Assembly: GCA_937927525.1 (NCBI GenBank)
Contig: CALBDR010000506.1
Coordinates: forward strand, 1 to 10,925
Source: an uncultured Candidatus Melainabacteria bacterium
GTDB taxonomy: Bacteria; Cyanobacteriota; Vampirovibrionia; LMEP-6097
Direction: 5' to 3'
Length of the DNA: 10,925 nucleotides
How positions within the stretch are numbered: the first letter of the stretch is position 1; each line of letters opens with the position of its first letter. Below, piece after piece: positions 1 through 6,466 of this stretch. Both the position numbers and the translations under genes were made by a program. The notes under the pieces are model-generated. The model had not been told where the DNA came from. It was given only the letters and a program-made list of their open reading frames with translations, and did no database searches.

Positions 1-304
1 AGTGCCTCTTTGACCTACTAAAAACAAAAAAGACCCAATTTCTTGGATCAATGTTTAAAAGTATTTTATTTCGATAAATATACTATGCCCAGATTTGAAA
101 AGTTCTAAACCTATTCTATGAAAAATTTTGAAAAACATGGGAGATTTTGCGCAACAACTTGTTTCGCAATTAAATTTAGTAATTAGTCAACAAGCTGTTG
201 ACCAATTTAATAAACAATAAAATCTAGCTCTATCCCAATATCTGACACTGACAGCACTGACAATTATTTTCGAGTATTTACTTTTAGAAATAGTGGTCGC
301 TTGC
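1..304. other. Left-edge region without a recognisable gene
   Basis: No reading frame here resembles a known protein. The longest plausible small frame is ATG 137-139 to TAA 218-220 on the plus strand (27 codons). It contains the related peptide motifs QQLVSQ and QQAVDQ, has a stop in frame just upstream and no Shine-Dalgarno sequence, so I do not call it a gene. The same bases form two similar hairpins (147-169 and 186-202). At 246-262 the 8-mer CACTGACA occurs twice, one base apart. This could be decayed coding sequence left beside the ATPase gene. No clear terminator for the minus-strand ATPase gene is visible. Confidence 0.5.
147..202. repeat. Two similar tandem hairpins
   Basis: The first hairpin pairs TTGCG (147-151) with CGCAA (165-169) and AACA (153-156) with TGTT (160-163), around one mismatch and a 3-nt loop. 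The second pairs GTCAACA (186-192) with TGTTGAC (196-202) around the loop AGC. Both are built on a CAACAA...TGTT core, so they look like copies of one element or of one repeated coding motif. Neither is followed by a clear T-run, so they do not look like intrinsic terminators. Their function is unknown. Confidence 0.4.
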
Positions 305-1480
305 TTAAAGCAGTTCACCAGAGTTGTAGAAGTTTTTATAATATCTAAATTTAACTTTTTCTTGTTCGAACTCTTCTTTTCTAGGTGAAATGAGGAAAAT
401 GTTTTTGATGTCTTTAACTAAGCTATTAAATTTTAAAAGGTTTTTAGCAAGACCAATATGTGGAGTTTCATTCTGTTTAATTTCGATAATGCTTTGCTGA
501 AGCTGATTTTCATAAACTAAATCTACCTCTAACCCATTTTTCTCTCTAAAGTAATAAAAATAGCCTGATTCTTGATTTGCTGATTTTCTTTTAAAGAGTT
601 CACTAATGACTAAGTTTTCAAAGAGAGCTCCAGACATAGGTCCATTTTTTATTTGTTCTTCTGTATGATAACCTAGTCTGTGAGCCACTAATCCAGTATC
701 ATAGAAATAAATCTTAGGTTTTTTAGATATTTGTTTTTTATCAATTCTTTTAGGATAAGGTTGAAGTAGAAATATTATTTGAGATCTTTCTAGGAAAGAA
801 ATCCAAGTTTTTACAGTCTTTTCATCAACTCCTAAATCTTTACTTATGTCAGCATAATTTAGCTCTTGGCTGCATCTTGCAATAATGAGGTTTAGAAATT
901 GTTCATAATGCTTTAGGTAATTTTTTTGAAGATTAGATTTAATATCTCTTTCTAAGAATGTTTTTATATAGGAAGAATACCAAAGATTTTTATTGATTTG
1001 TTTCTTTTGATGTAATTCAGGATATAAACCTTGTTCAACGAAGTAAGCCCAATCCTTATTAGCCTTAGTGTTTAACTCAAATAATGAGAAACAGTGCAAA
1101 TCTAGGATAGCAGCTCTACCAGCCAAGGTCTCTTGAACACCAGTCATTAAGGAGAATTGTTGTGAGCCTGTAATTATAAACAAACCTGTTTCTGACCTAT
1201 TTTCATCAATAATTTTTTTTACGTAATTCAGTAATTCTGGTACTTCTTGTATTTCATCGATAATGAGAGGATATTTATATTGATTAAGAAAACCTCTAGG
1301 ATCATTCATCGCATAGTTTCTGGTATCTAGCTCATCAAGGCTTACATAATTATAGTTTGGGAATAATTTTTGAGTTAAGGTTGATTTACCGACTTGTCTT
1401 GCACCAGTTAATACGACTGCAGCAAATTGCTTTGATGCTGATTTTAGATACTCTTCAATCTCCCTTTTAATAAAAACCAT
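305..1480 (-). CDS. DUF4143-family AAA ATPase (ATP-binding protein)
   Basis: This is a 391-residue protein of the AAA_14/DUF4143 ATPase family. The N-terminal ATPase domain shows a Walker A motif GARQVGKST (residues 26-34), a Walker B motif LIIDEIQ (72-78), a sensor-like GSQQF (105-109) and ETLAGR (117-122). The C-terminal DUF4143 part contains a winged-helix-like stretch followed by YFYDTGL, GALFENLVISEL and a FREKNGLEVDLV...IEIKQ segment that resembles a PD-(D/E)XK nuclease fold. Length and motif order fit an intact member. Family members are widespread, often solitary and mobile, and their physiological role is poorly known; toxin-antitoxin-like or DNA-associated roles have been suggested. 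The ATG at 1480 lies 8 nt from a TATAAT box, which suggests a near-leaderless mRNA. It is transcribed away from the flagellin relic and has no visible partner gene. Confidence 0.9.
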   Translation of the reverse strand: MVFIKREIEEYLKSASKQFAAVVLTGARQVGKSTLTQKLFPNYNYVSLDELDTRNYAMNDPRGFLNQYKYPLIIDEIQEVPELLNYVKKIIDENRSETGLFIITGSQQFSLMTGVQETLAGRAAILDLHCFSLFELNTKANKDWAYFVEQGLYPELHQKKQINKNLWYSSYIKTFLERDIKSNLQKNYLKHYEQFLNLIIARCSQELNYADISKDLGVDEKTVKTWISFLERSQIIFLLQPYPKRIDKKQISKKPKIYFYDTGLVAHRLGYHTEEQIKNGPMSGALFENLVISELFKRKSANQESGYFYYFREKNGLEVDLVYENQLQQSIIEIKQNETPHIGLAKNLLKFNSLVKDIKNIFLISPRKEEFEQEKVKFRYYKNFYNSGELL

Positions 1481-1488
1481 TATTTTAA

Positions 1489-1494
1489 ATTATA
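1489..1494 (-). promoter_or_regulatory. Probable -10 box for the ATPase gene
   Basis: Read on the minus strand, this is a perfect TATAAT preceded by GGG. It ends 8 nt before the ATG of the ATPase gene. The hexamer 17 bp upstream (TCTTCA) matches TTGACA only at three positions. If the box is used, transcription would start about 1-3 nt before the start codon, giving a leaderless or nearly leaderless message. That fits the absence of any Shine-Dalgarno sequence. Confidence 0.5.
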
Positions 1495-1561
1495 CCCTAT
1501 TTGGATAAAAGTGAAGAGACATTCCGGTTTTATCTATTAATAGTCAGCTTTAGATTAACCA

Positions 1562-1588
1562 TAAAGTTCTAGACTAAATAACCGATAA
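1562..1588 (+). promoter_or_regulatory. Sigma-28 (FliA-type) promoter for flagellin
   Basis: The -35 element TAAAGTTC (1562-1569), an 11-nt spacer and the -10 element ACCGATAA (1581-1588) match the enterobacterial sigma-28 consensus TAAAGTTT-N11-GCCGATAA at 14 of 16 positions with exact spacing. Transcription would start around 1595, about 18 nt before the flagellin ATG at 1613. The element sits directly in front of a flagellin-type reading frame, as expected for late flagellar genes. It implies that the genome has, or recently had, a FliA-type sigma factor. Confidence 0.8.
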
Positions 1589-1612
1589 CTAGGTAATTGT
1601 CTATTCTAAATT

Positions 1613-2572
1613 ATGAGTATAGTGTCACTCAATATTAATACTCTTTCTAAAGTCTCGCAGAGAACTTTAAATCATTCTACGCAAAAAATATCTAAATCTA
1701 CAGAGAAGCTTTCCACAGGGAAGCGAATTAATGTTGCTGGAGATGATATAGCTAGTTTAAGTATTGCTACTAAGATCGACTCTGAACTTAAAGGTTTGTC
1801 AAAAGCAAAACAAAACATCATTGATCAACGTGGACATCTTGATGTTTTATATGGAGCTTTTGAGGCTACTTTTGATAATATTCAAAGAATAAGGGAATTG
1901 TTTATTCAAGGTATAAACGGTACTAATTCAGTCGATGAGAAGAATGCTTTACAGAGAGAAATTAATGAAATTATTGAATTTCAAGATAACCTTGCCAGAA
2001 ATACTAAAGTCATTAATGGTTCACTAGACGTAATTACCACAGGTGGAGGCTCTGATACATCATTTCCTGGATATATTAATTTTGTTCAGACAGGTGCAAA
2101 TGATTCAGAGGGTTTTACCATGGACTACAATTTAACAGCGGCATTGTAGAATGATGATGCTATTGGCTTAGCACCAAGTATTTCTGGAACTCGAAAAGCT
2201 ATAAATTTTAATGTTTTTGGTAATAATCGCTTAAGCCGTATTAAAATCCCTGGAGCTACCATTGATCAATGGACACCTGATAATACAGATACTGATACAT
2301 TGGCTCATTTAGATACTCAACTTAGTAATGTTGCTAGAATGTCTTCCGTTTCTCAGGCGGATATTGCTAGATTAGATGAAGCCCTTGCAAGTATTGAGGC
2401 TAGAGAAATATAATTGAATGAGTCTTTATCTCACTTCGAAGACATAGATATAGCGGAAGAATCTAATAGTTTATTGCTTGAGCAGCTCCGTCAACAGTCT
2501 GCTAGTTCTATTTATACTCAAGCTAATGCGGCTCTCCCTCAAGCACAGTTTGTTTTGACTTTGTTGCCATAA
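1613..2572 (+). pseudogene. Flagellin pseudogene (two in-frame stops)
   Basis: Flagellin is the self-assembling filament subunit of the bacterial flagellum. The first 178 codons give a flagellin N-terminal domain: LNINTLSKVSQRTLNHS, STEKLSTGKRIN, GDDIASLSIA and NIQRIRELFIQGINGTNS. TAG (2147-2149) ends this part. The same frame then continues for 87 codons to TAA (2411-2413), with RLDEALASIEA near its end. A further 52 codons run to TAA (2570-2572), including EDIDIAEES, LLLEQLRQQ and QANAALPQAQFVLTLLP, which is the typical flagellin C-terminal helix. No frameshift is needed across 319 codon positions. Compared with ordinary flagellins, about 20 residues seem to be missing between the ALASIEA helix and EDIDIAEES. 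The canonical QTAEGAL segment is replaced by DVLYGAF. No Shine-Dalgarno sequence precedes the ATG. The truncated 178-residue product lacks the C-terminal domain and could not polymerise normally. Readthrough is conceivable but unlikely, because neighbouring genes use TAG and TAA as ordinary stops. Confidence 0.85.
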
Positions 2573-2597
2573 AAGTGGTGAACCTCCAAAAAATTAG

Positions 2598-2673
2598 TGG
2601 TGGTCAGACCCGGAATCGAACCGGGGACACAAGGATTTTCAGTCCTTTGCTCTACCTACTGAGCTATCTGACC
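2598..2673 (-). tRNA. tRNA-Phe (anticodon GAA)
   Basis: The minus strand folds into a complete 76-nt cloverleaf. The acceptor stem pairs GGTCAGA with TCTGACC, followed by discriminator A and an encoded CCA (2600-2598). The D arm has AGCTCAGT-AGGTAGAGC. The anticodon stem-loop is GGACTGAAAATCC with anticodon GAA at 2640-2638 (tRNA positions 34-36). The T arm contains CCGGTTCGATTCCGG. It decodes UUU and UUC. It lies tail-to-tail with the flagellin relic, 25 nt from the relic's final stop, so any flagellin readthrough transcript would be antisense to it. Confidence 0.97.
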
Positions 2674-2722
2674 ATGCGATAATCAATCACGAGACATAAA
2701 TAATAGCATAAGTTTTTTTGAT

Positions 2723-2745
2723 GTAAAAGAAAATATAACTTTTAC
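2723..2745. repeat. AT-rich inverted repeat upstream of nuoM
   Basis: GTAAAAG (2723-2729) is the exact reverse complement of CTTTTAC (2739-2745), with a 9-nt A-rich loop. It lies in the 176-nt gap between tRNA-Phe and nuoM. The stem is too AT-rich to be a strong terminator, and I cannot assign it to either flanking gene. Confidence 0.3.
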
Positions 2746-2755
2746 TTATTAATTT

Positions 2756-2783
2756 ATATTTTTCTTTTTATATTTTTCTTTTT
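2756..2783. repeat. Perfect 14-bp tandem repeat in a T-rich tract
   Basis: The unit ATATTTTTCTTTTT occurs twice back to back (2756-2769 and 2770-2783) and continues into a T-rich stretch up to about 2800. The tract lies 67-94 nt upstream of the preferred nuoM ATG. Such slippage-prone tracts can alter promoter spacing, but no clear -35/-10 pair is visible here, so a regulatory role is only a possibility. Confidence 0.6.
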
Positions 2784-2849
2784 ATTTTTTATTCTTTATT
2801 GATTTTTAAATTGAATATTTTTGCTTATTGGTTTATATTTTCTAATGAT

Positions 2850-4349
2850 ATGGAATTTTTAGCCGAGCATTCTTTAAGTCTTCAATTATTCGTTTTTTTA
2901 ATAACAGCTTTAGTGATAGCTTTTTCTCCATTTAATGAAAAGCAGTCTAGGATTACTGCTTTGATTGGTAGCTTTATTTTTCTTTTTATTGCTCTGCTTC
3001 AATACTTTAAATTATTTGATAGCTCGAATACAGCAATGCAGCTAGTAGAGAGTACTCCATGGATTGGAGGAATTAACTTTGCCCTTGGGGTTGATGGCTT
3101 AGCATTCTCTATGGTTCTCTTAATGGCAATCCTTATGCCATGCGTAATTATTGCAAGTAAACCTATTGCTCAAAAGCAAAAGCCAAGGCTTTACTATTCC
3201 TTACTTCTATTTTTAGCTTTAGCTGTATCAGCTGTTTTCATGGCTAAAGATATTTTTGTATTTTTCTTAGCATGGGAGCTTGAGTTAGTTCCTATGTATT
3301 TCTTGATCGCGATTTGGGGAAGTAAGAATAGAAATTATGCTTCTATGAAATTCTTGCTTTATACTTTTGCAGCTGGTGCATGTTTATTAGTTGGTTTATT
3401 TACGCTTCTTGCATACACTGGTTTTGCTAGTTTTGATATGCAAGAGCTTGCTGGTATTGCTCAAGCACTATCTGTTCCTGTCCAAACATTATTATTCGTA
3501 TTAATTTCTGTTTGTTTCATTATCAAACTACCTTCAGTGCCATTCCATACATGGTTGCCTGATGCTCACGTTGAAGCTCCGACACCGATCTCTATGATTC
3601 TAGCTGGAATTCTTTTGAAAATGGGTTGTTATGGTTTGATCAGATTTGCTACTGAATTCTTCCCGACTATTTTAGAGAATATGGCTCCAGCTATCGCAAT
3701 TTTAGGTGCGGTAAACATTGTCTTCGGTGCTTACTCTGCTCTGATTCAGACTGACTTTAAGAAAATTATCGCCTATTCAAGTATTTCCCACATGGGTTTC
3801 ATTTTACTTGGTTTAGCTGGCTTAAATACTGCTGGATACAGTGGTGCTGCATTCCAAATGTTCTCTCATGGTTTAATCTCTGCTGCTCTATTCATGATTG
3901 TAGGAATGATTTATGAAAGATCACATACTCGTGAACTCGAAGACTTTGGTGGTTTAGCTAAAGTTATGCCTAGAACTTTCTTCATCTTTAAGCTTGCTGC
4001 GATGGCAAACTTAGGTTTACCTGGTCTTTCAGGTTTTGTCGGTGAATCATTAGTATTCTACGGTGCATTTACTAGTGCTTATACTGGAGCTGGTCTAAAT
4101 GCTATTAAGATTTCGACTGTAGTTTCTTCGGTATCTCTAATCCTTACAGCAGCATATATGCTCTGGACAAACCAAAGAGTTTTTTATGGTGAAATTCTTG
4201 AGAAAAATCATGTTTTAACTGATGCTAGAAAGTCAGAAGTTTTAGTTCTTGCAGTTTTACTCGGTTTAGCTATCTTATACGGAGTTTACCCTAACTTCAT
4301 TAATTCTTTATATGAACCTCAGTTAGACTCTTTATTAAAGACTTTCTAA
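2850..4349 (+). CDS. nuoM: NADH-quinone oxidoreductase subunit M / NdhD
   Basis: This is an antiporter-like, proton-translocating membrane subunit of respiratory complex I (NuoM; NdhD in cyanobacterial naming), which couples quinone reduction to proton export across the inner membrane. The 499-residue product is hydrophobic throughout, with about 13-14 helices. It carries the family signatures: WELELVPMYFLIAIWG (142-157) with the conserved channel glutamate, KLPSVPFHTWLPDAH (226-240) with the conserved lysine, AGILLKMG with a second lysine at 257, and KKIIAYSSISHMGF (303-316). I chose ATG 2850 because EFLAEHSLSLQLFVF matches where family members begin. A TTG at 2799 would add 17 residues and sits in a T-rich tract. 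Neither start has a Shine-Dalgarno sequence. No other complex I gene is adjacent. mqnD follows after 1 nt, so the two are probably co-transcribed. Confidence 0.93.
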   Translation: MEFLAEHSLSLQLFVFLITALVIAFSPFNEKQSRITALIGSFIFLFIALLQYFKLFDSSNTAMQLVESTPWIGGINFALGVDGLAFSMVLLMAILMPCVIIASKPIAQKQKPRLYYSLLLFLALAVSAVFMAKDIFVFFLAWELELVPMYFLIAIWGSKNRNYASMKFLLYTFAAGACLLVGLFTLLAYTGFASFDMQELAGIAQALSVPVQTLLFVLISVCFIIKLPSVPFHTWLPDAHVEAPTPISMILAGILLKMGCYGLIRFATEFFPTILENMAPAIAILGAVNIVFGAYSALIQTDFKKIIAYSSISHMGFILLGLAGLNTAGYSGAAFQMFSHGLISAALFMIVGMIYERSHTRELEDFGGLAKVMPRTFFIFKLAAMANLGLPGLSGFVGESLVFYGAFTSAYTGAGLNAIKISTVVSSVSLILTAAYMLWTNQRVFYGEILEKNHVLTDARKSEVLVLAVLLGLAILYGVYPNFINSLYEPQLDSLLKTF

Positions 4350-4350
4350 T

Positions 4351-5250
4351 ATGAACGTATTTAGTAAACCTAGAATTAAAATTGCCCATAGTCCTGATTC
4401 TGATGACGCTTTCATGTTTTATGCAATGAAAGAGAATAAGGTCGGAAAAGGAAACTATGATTATGTTTTCGGTAGTGCAGAGATAGAAGCTCTTAATAAG
4501 ATGGCACTTGATAAAACACCTAAGAAATCTACTTATGATGTTTTTGCCATTTCTTTTCATGCTTATGCATATCTTTATAAAAAATATCAAATCTTACTTT
4601 CTGGTGCTTCGATGGGATCAAAATCCCATGGTCCTCGTCTTGTAGCTTCAGAGAAGGTTTATAACGATTATCAAGAGTCAAAGTCTTTAGAGGGAATGAA
4701 GATCGCGATTCCTGGTGAATTGACTTCTGCAAATCTAGTTTTGCAAATCATAGCTAAGGAAAATAAGTTTGAATTTGTACCTGAGTATTGTTCTTTTAAT
4801 CAAGTGTTTGAGTTACTTGATGAAGGAATCGTTAGCGCAGCTTTATTGATTCATGAGTCTCAGCTTAAATTTGCTGATAAAGGCTATAAGGAATTAATTA
4901 ATTTAGGTTCTTGGTGGGCCGAATATAGCGAAGGTCTAAATATGCCTTTAGGTACTAATGTGATTAGGCGTGATCTTGAGCAGAATATAAAAGAAGATGT
5001 CGCAACCGAGTTGCGTGATTCTATTAACTATGCAGTGAAACATTTTGATGAATCTTTAAGGTATGCTCGCGCCTTTTCAGATAATGGTCTAGATGATAAG
5101 ACGGCTAAAGAATATATAGATATGTATGTGAATGATAGTACTATAAAGCTATCTGATAATGATCTCAAATCTATTAATTTATTATTTAAAGCTGCAATTA
5201 AGCACGAACTTTTAAAGGTTAATGAAGAGATCGTAATAGATCCTTTATAG
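4351..5250 (+). CDS. mqnD: 1,4-dihydroxy-6-naphthoate synthase (MqnD)
   Basis: MqnD converts cyclic dehypoxanthinyl futalosine to 1,4-dihydroxy-6-naphthoate in the futalosine route to menaquinone. The 299-residue product has the two-lobed periplasmic-binding-protein-like fold of the MqnA/MqnD family but no signal peptide, so it should be cytoplasmic. Family features seen are HSPDSDDAFMF (13-23), FAISFHAYAYL (65-75), the glycine-rich GASMGSKSHGP (85-95), AIPGELTSANL (119-129), LLIHESQ (165-171) with the histidine expected to be catalytic, and NLGSWWAEYSEGLNMPLG (184-201). The WW...PLG block favours MqnD over MqnA. The HSPDxDD form of the first motif, rather than SPCPNDTF, resembles variants I remember from epsilonproteobacteria. 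The start lies 1 nt after the nuoM stop, which suggests coupled translation and links quinone synthesis with quinone reduction. Confidence 0.85.
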   Translation: MNVFSKPRIKIAHSPDSDDAFMFYAMKENKVGKGNYDYVFGSAEIEALNKMALDKTPKKSTYDVFAISFHAYAYLYKKYQILLSGASMGSKSHGPRLVASEKVYNDYQESKSLEGMKIAIPGELTSANLVLQIIAKENKFEFVPEYCSFNQVFELLDEGIVSAALLIHESQLKFADKGYKELINLGSWWAEYSEGLNMPLGTNVIRRDLEQNIKEDVATELRDSINYAVKHFDESLRYARAFSDNGLDDKTAKEYIDMYVNDSTIKLSDNDLKSINLLFKAAIKHELLKVNEEIVIDPL

Positions 5251-5352
5251 TGGACATCCTGAAAATCCTTAAACTTTTCTTTAAGAAATTACTTTTAATT
5301 CATTACTCTGTAATGATATAATTAAAAACTCGACTGTCCAAGGAGAAAAAAA
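5251..5352 (+). promoter_or_regulatory. rplJ upstream region with promoter
   Basis: A perfect TATAAT (5317-5322) suggests transcription starting near 5329, only about 24 nt before the rplJ start codon. The hexamer 17 bp upstream (TTTAAT, 5294-5299) is a weak -35. A strong Shine-Dalgarno sequence AAGGAG (about 5340-5345) precedes the TTG start by 8 nt. Upstream are a hairpin CTTAAA/TTTAAG (5268-5273/5280-5285) and a distant inverted pair TGGACA (5251-5256) / TGTCCA (5335-5340). If the TATAAT is the main promoter, the message lacks room for a classical L10-binding leader. A transcript from nuoM-mqnD could still carry the longer structure. Confidence 0.55.
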
Positions 5353-5991
5353 TTGGTAACTAAAGCAGACAAAATTAATACCGTAAATGAATTATCAGAA
5401 GATTTTTCTAAAGCTACTGCAGTTTTCACAACTGATCAGTTAGGGCTTACTGTTTCTGAAATTACGGAGCTTAGAGATAAAATTAGACCATTTGGTTCTA
5501 AATTCACTATTGCAAAGAATACTTTAATCAACAAGGCAGCTGAAGGTACTGATTTTAAACCACTAACCGAAGATCTTAATGGTCCTACAGCAGTTTTGTT
5601 TTGTTTTGATAATAAAGATATTGAACCTGCATCAGAAGTTAAGACTTTTGCTAAAGCAAATGAGAAAGTAGTTTTTAAGGGTGCATTCTTAGATGGAACG
5701 GTATTAGATGCTAATCAAGCTCAGTCTGTAGCTGGATTGCCTAGTAAAGATGTATTATTAAGCCAGATTGCTGGTTTATTAGTGAATATCCCATCTTCTA
5801 TTGCTTATATTTTTGATGAGCTTTCGAAGAAAGATGAGGATCAAACTAAGCTTGTTAAAGAATTTATCATTGTAGACGAGAAGGCTGATGAAGCTAAGGC
5901 GGAAGGTGAAACAGAAGCTAAAGCAGAAGAAGCTAAGGCTGATGATAATACTGAAGACGCTAATGCTTCTACAGAGGAACCTAAAGCCTAG
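5353..5991 (+). CDS. rplJ: 50S ribosomal protein L10
   Basis: L10 anchors the L7/L12 dimers to 23S rRNA and forms the base of the ribosomal stalk that recruits translation GTPases. The 212-residue product shows the L10 core: GLTVSEITELRDKIRPFGSK (about 31-50), IAKNTLINKA, LNGPTAVLF, VVFKGAFLDG, and LPSKDVLLSQIAGLL. It starts with TTG at 5353, supported by a strong AAGGAG Shine-Dalgarno sequence at the right distance and by the usual N-terminus. From about residue 175 to the end there is an unusual low-complexity acidic tail rich in Glu, Ala, Lys and Asp. It makes the protein about 35 residues longer than typical L10. rplL follows after 73 nt. rplK and rplA are not upstream, unlike the common nusG-rplK-rplA-rplJ-rplL order. 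Confidence 0.96.
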   Translation: MVTKADKINTVNELSEDFSKATAVFTTDQLGLTVSEITELRDKIRPFGSKFTIAKNTLINKAAEGTDFKPLTEDLNGPTAVLFCFDNKDIEPASEVKTFAKANEKVVFKGAFLDGTVLDANQAQSVAGLPSKDVLLSQIAGLLVNIPSSIAYIFDELSKKDEDQTKLVKEFIIVDEKADEAKAEGETEAKAEEAKADDNTEDANASTEEPKA

Positions 5992-6064
5992 CTTGCGGTG
6001 ACGCTGGTGCGATTCAGAAACTAGAGATAAACAATAGGGAAAAAGTTTAAAAAGGTAGAAAGAT

Positions 6065-6439
6065 ATGAGTACAAAAGTAGAAGACGTATTAGAGAAAATA
6101 AGTGAACTAACTATTCTTGAAGCAGCTGAATTGAAAACAGCTATGGAAGAGAAGTTTGGTATTACTGCTGCAGCTGGCGTTGCTGTTGCTGTTGGTGGAG
6201 ATGCTGGTGCAGGCGCTGCTGAAGAGAAGACTGACTTTGATGTTGAATTAACTTCTGCAGGTAGTTCAAAGATTGGTGTTATTAAAGCTGTTCGTGGAAT
6301 TACAGGTTTAGGATTAAAAGAAGCTAAAGAATTAGTTGAAAGTGCTCCTAAAGTAATCAAAGAAGCTGTAGCTAAAGAAGAAGCAGATAAGATGAAAGAA
6401 GAACTTGAAGCTGCTGGTGCTACAGTTACTTTAAAATAG
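6065..6439 (+). CDS. rplL: 50S ribosomal protein L7/L12
   Basis: L7/L12 forms the mobile dimers of the ribosomal stalk, bound to L10, and stimulates the GTPases EF-Tu and EF-G. The 124-residue product has the normal architecture. An N-terminal dimerisation and L10-binding helix pair (about 1-33, EDVLEKISELTILEAAEL) is followed by an Ala/Gly-rich hinge (about 35-54). The C-terminal domain (about 57-124) carries KIGVIKAVRGITGLGLKEAK and ends EAAGATVTLK. The ATG at 6065 is preceded by AAAGGTAG as ribosome binding site. It is followed by a small unknown gene and metG instead of rpoB, an arrangement compatible with cyanobacteria-like genomes where rpoBC lies elsewhere. Confidence 0.98.
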   Translation: MSTKVEDVLEKISELTILEAAELKTAMEEKFGITAAAGVAVAVGGDAGAGAAEEKTDFDVELTSAGSSKIGVIKAVRGITGLGLKEAKELVESAPKVIKEAVAKEEADKMKEELEAAGATVTLK

Positions 6440-6466
6440 TAAGAATTTCTGATAGACTGTAAGAAT

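Noticed and set aside
137..220. 27-codon frame in the left-edge region
   Set aside because: It has no Shine-Dalgarno sequence, an upstream stop in frame, and hairpin-forming repeats that explain the peptide pattern.
1613..2572. Alternative genetic code explaining the flagellin stops
   Set aside because: nuoM, mqnD, rplJ, rplL, metG, waaA and lpxK all end at TAA, TAG or TGA at normal family lengths, so these codons act as stops here.
2723..2745. Intrinsic terminator upstream of nuoM
   Set aside because: The stem is nearly all A-T and has no adequate T-run directly after it.
2799..2849. TTG start adding 17 residues to NuoM
   Set aside because: The TTG lies within a T-rich repeat tract, has no ribosome binding site, and the ATG at 2850 fits the family N-terminus better.
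4300..4732. Minus-strand open frames overlapping nuoM end and mqnD (4300-4590 and 4529-4732)
   Set aside because: They lie entirely antisense to well-supported genes, have no recognisable domains and look like chance frames.
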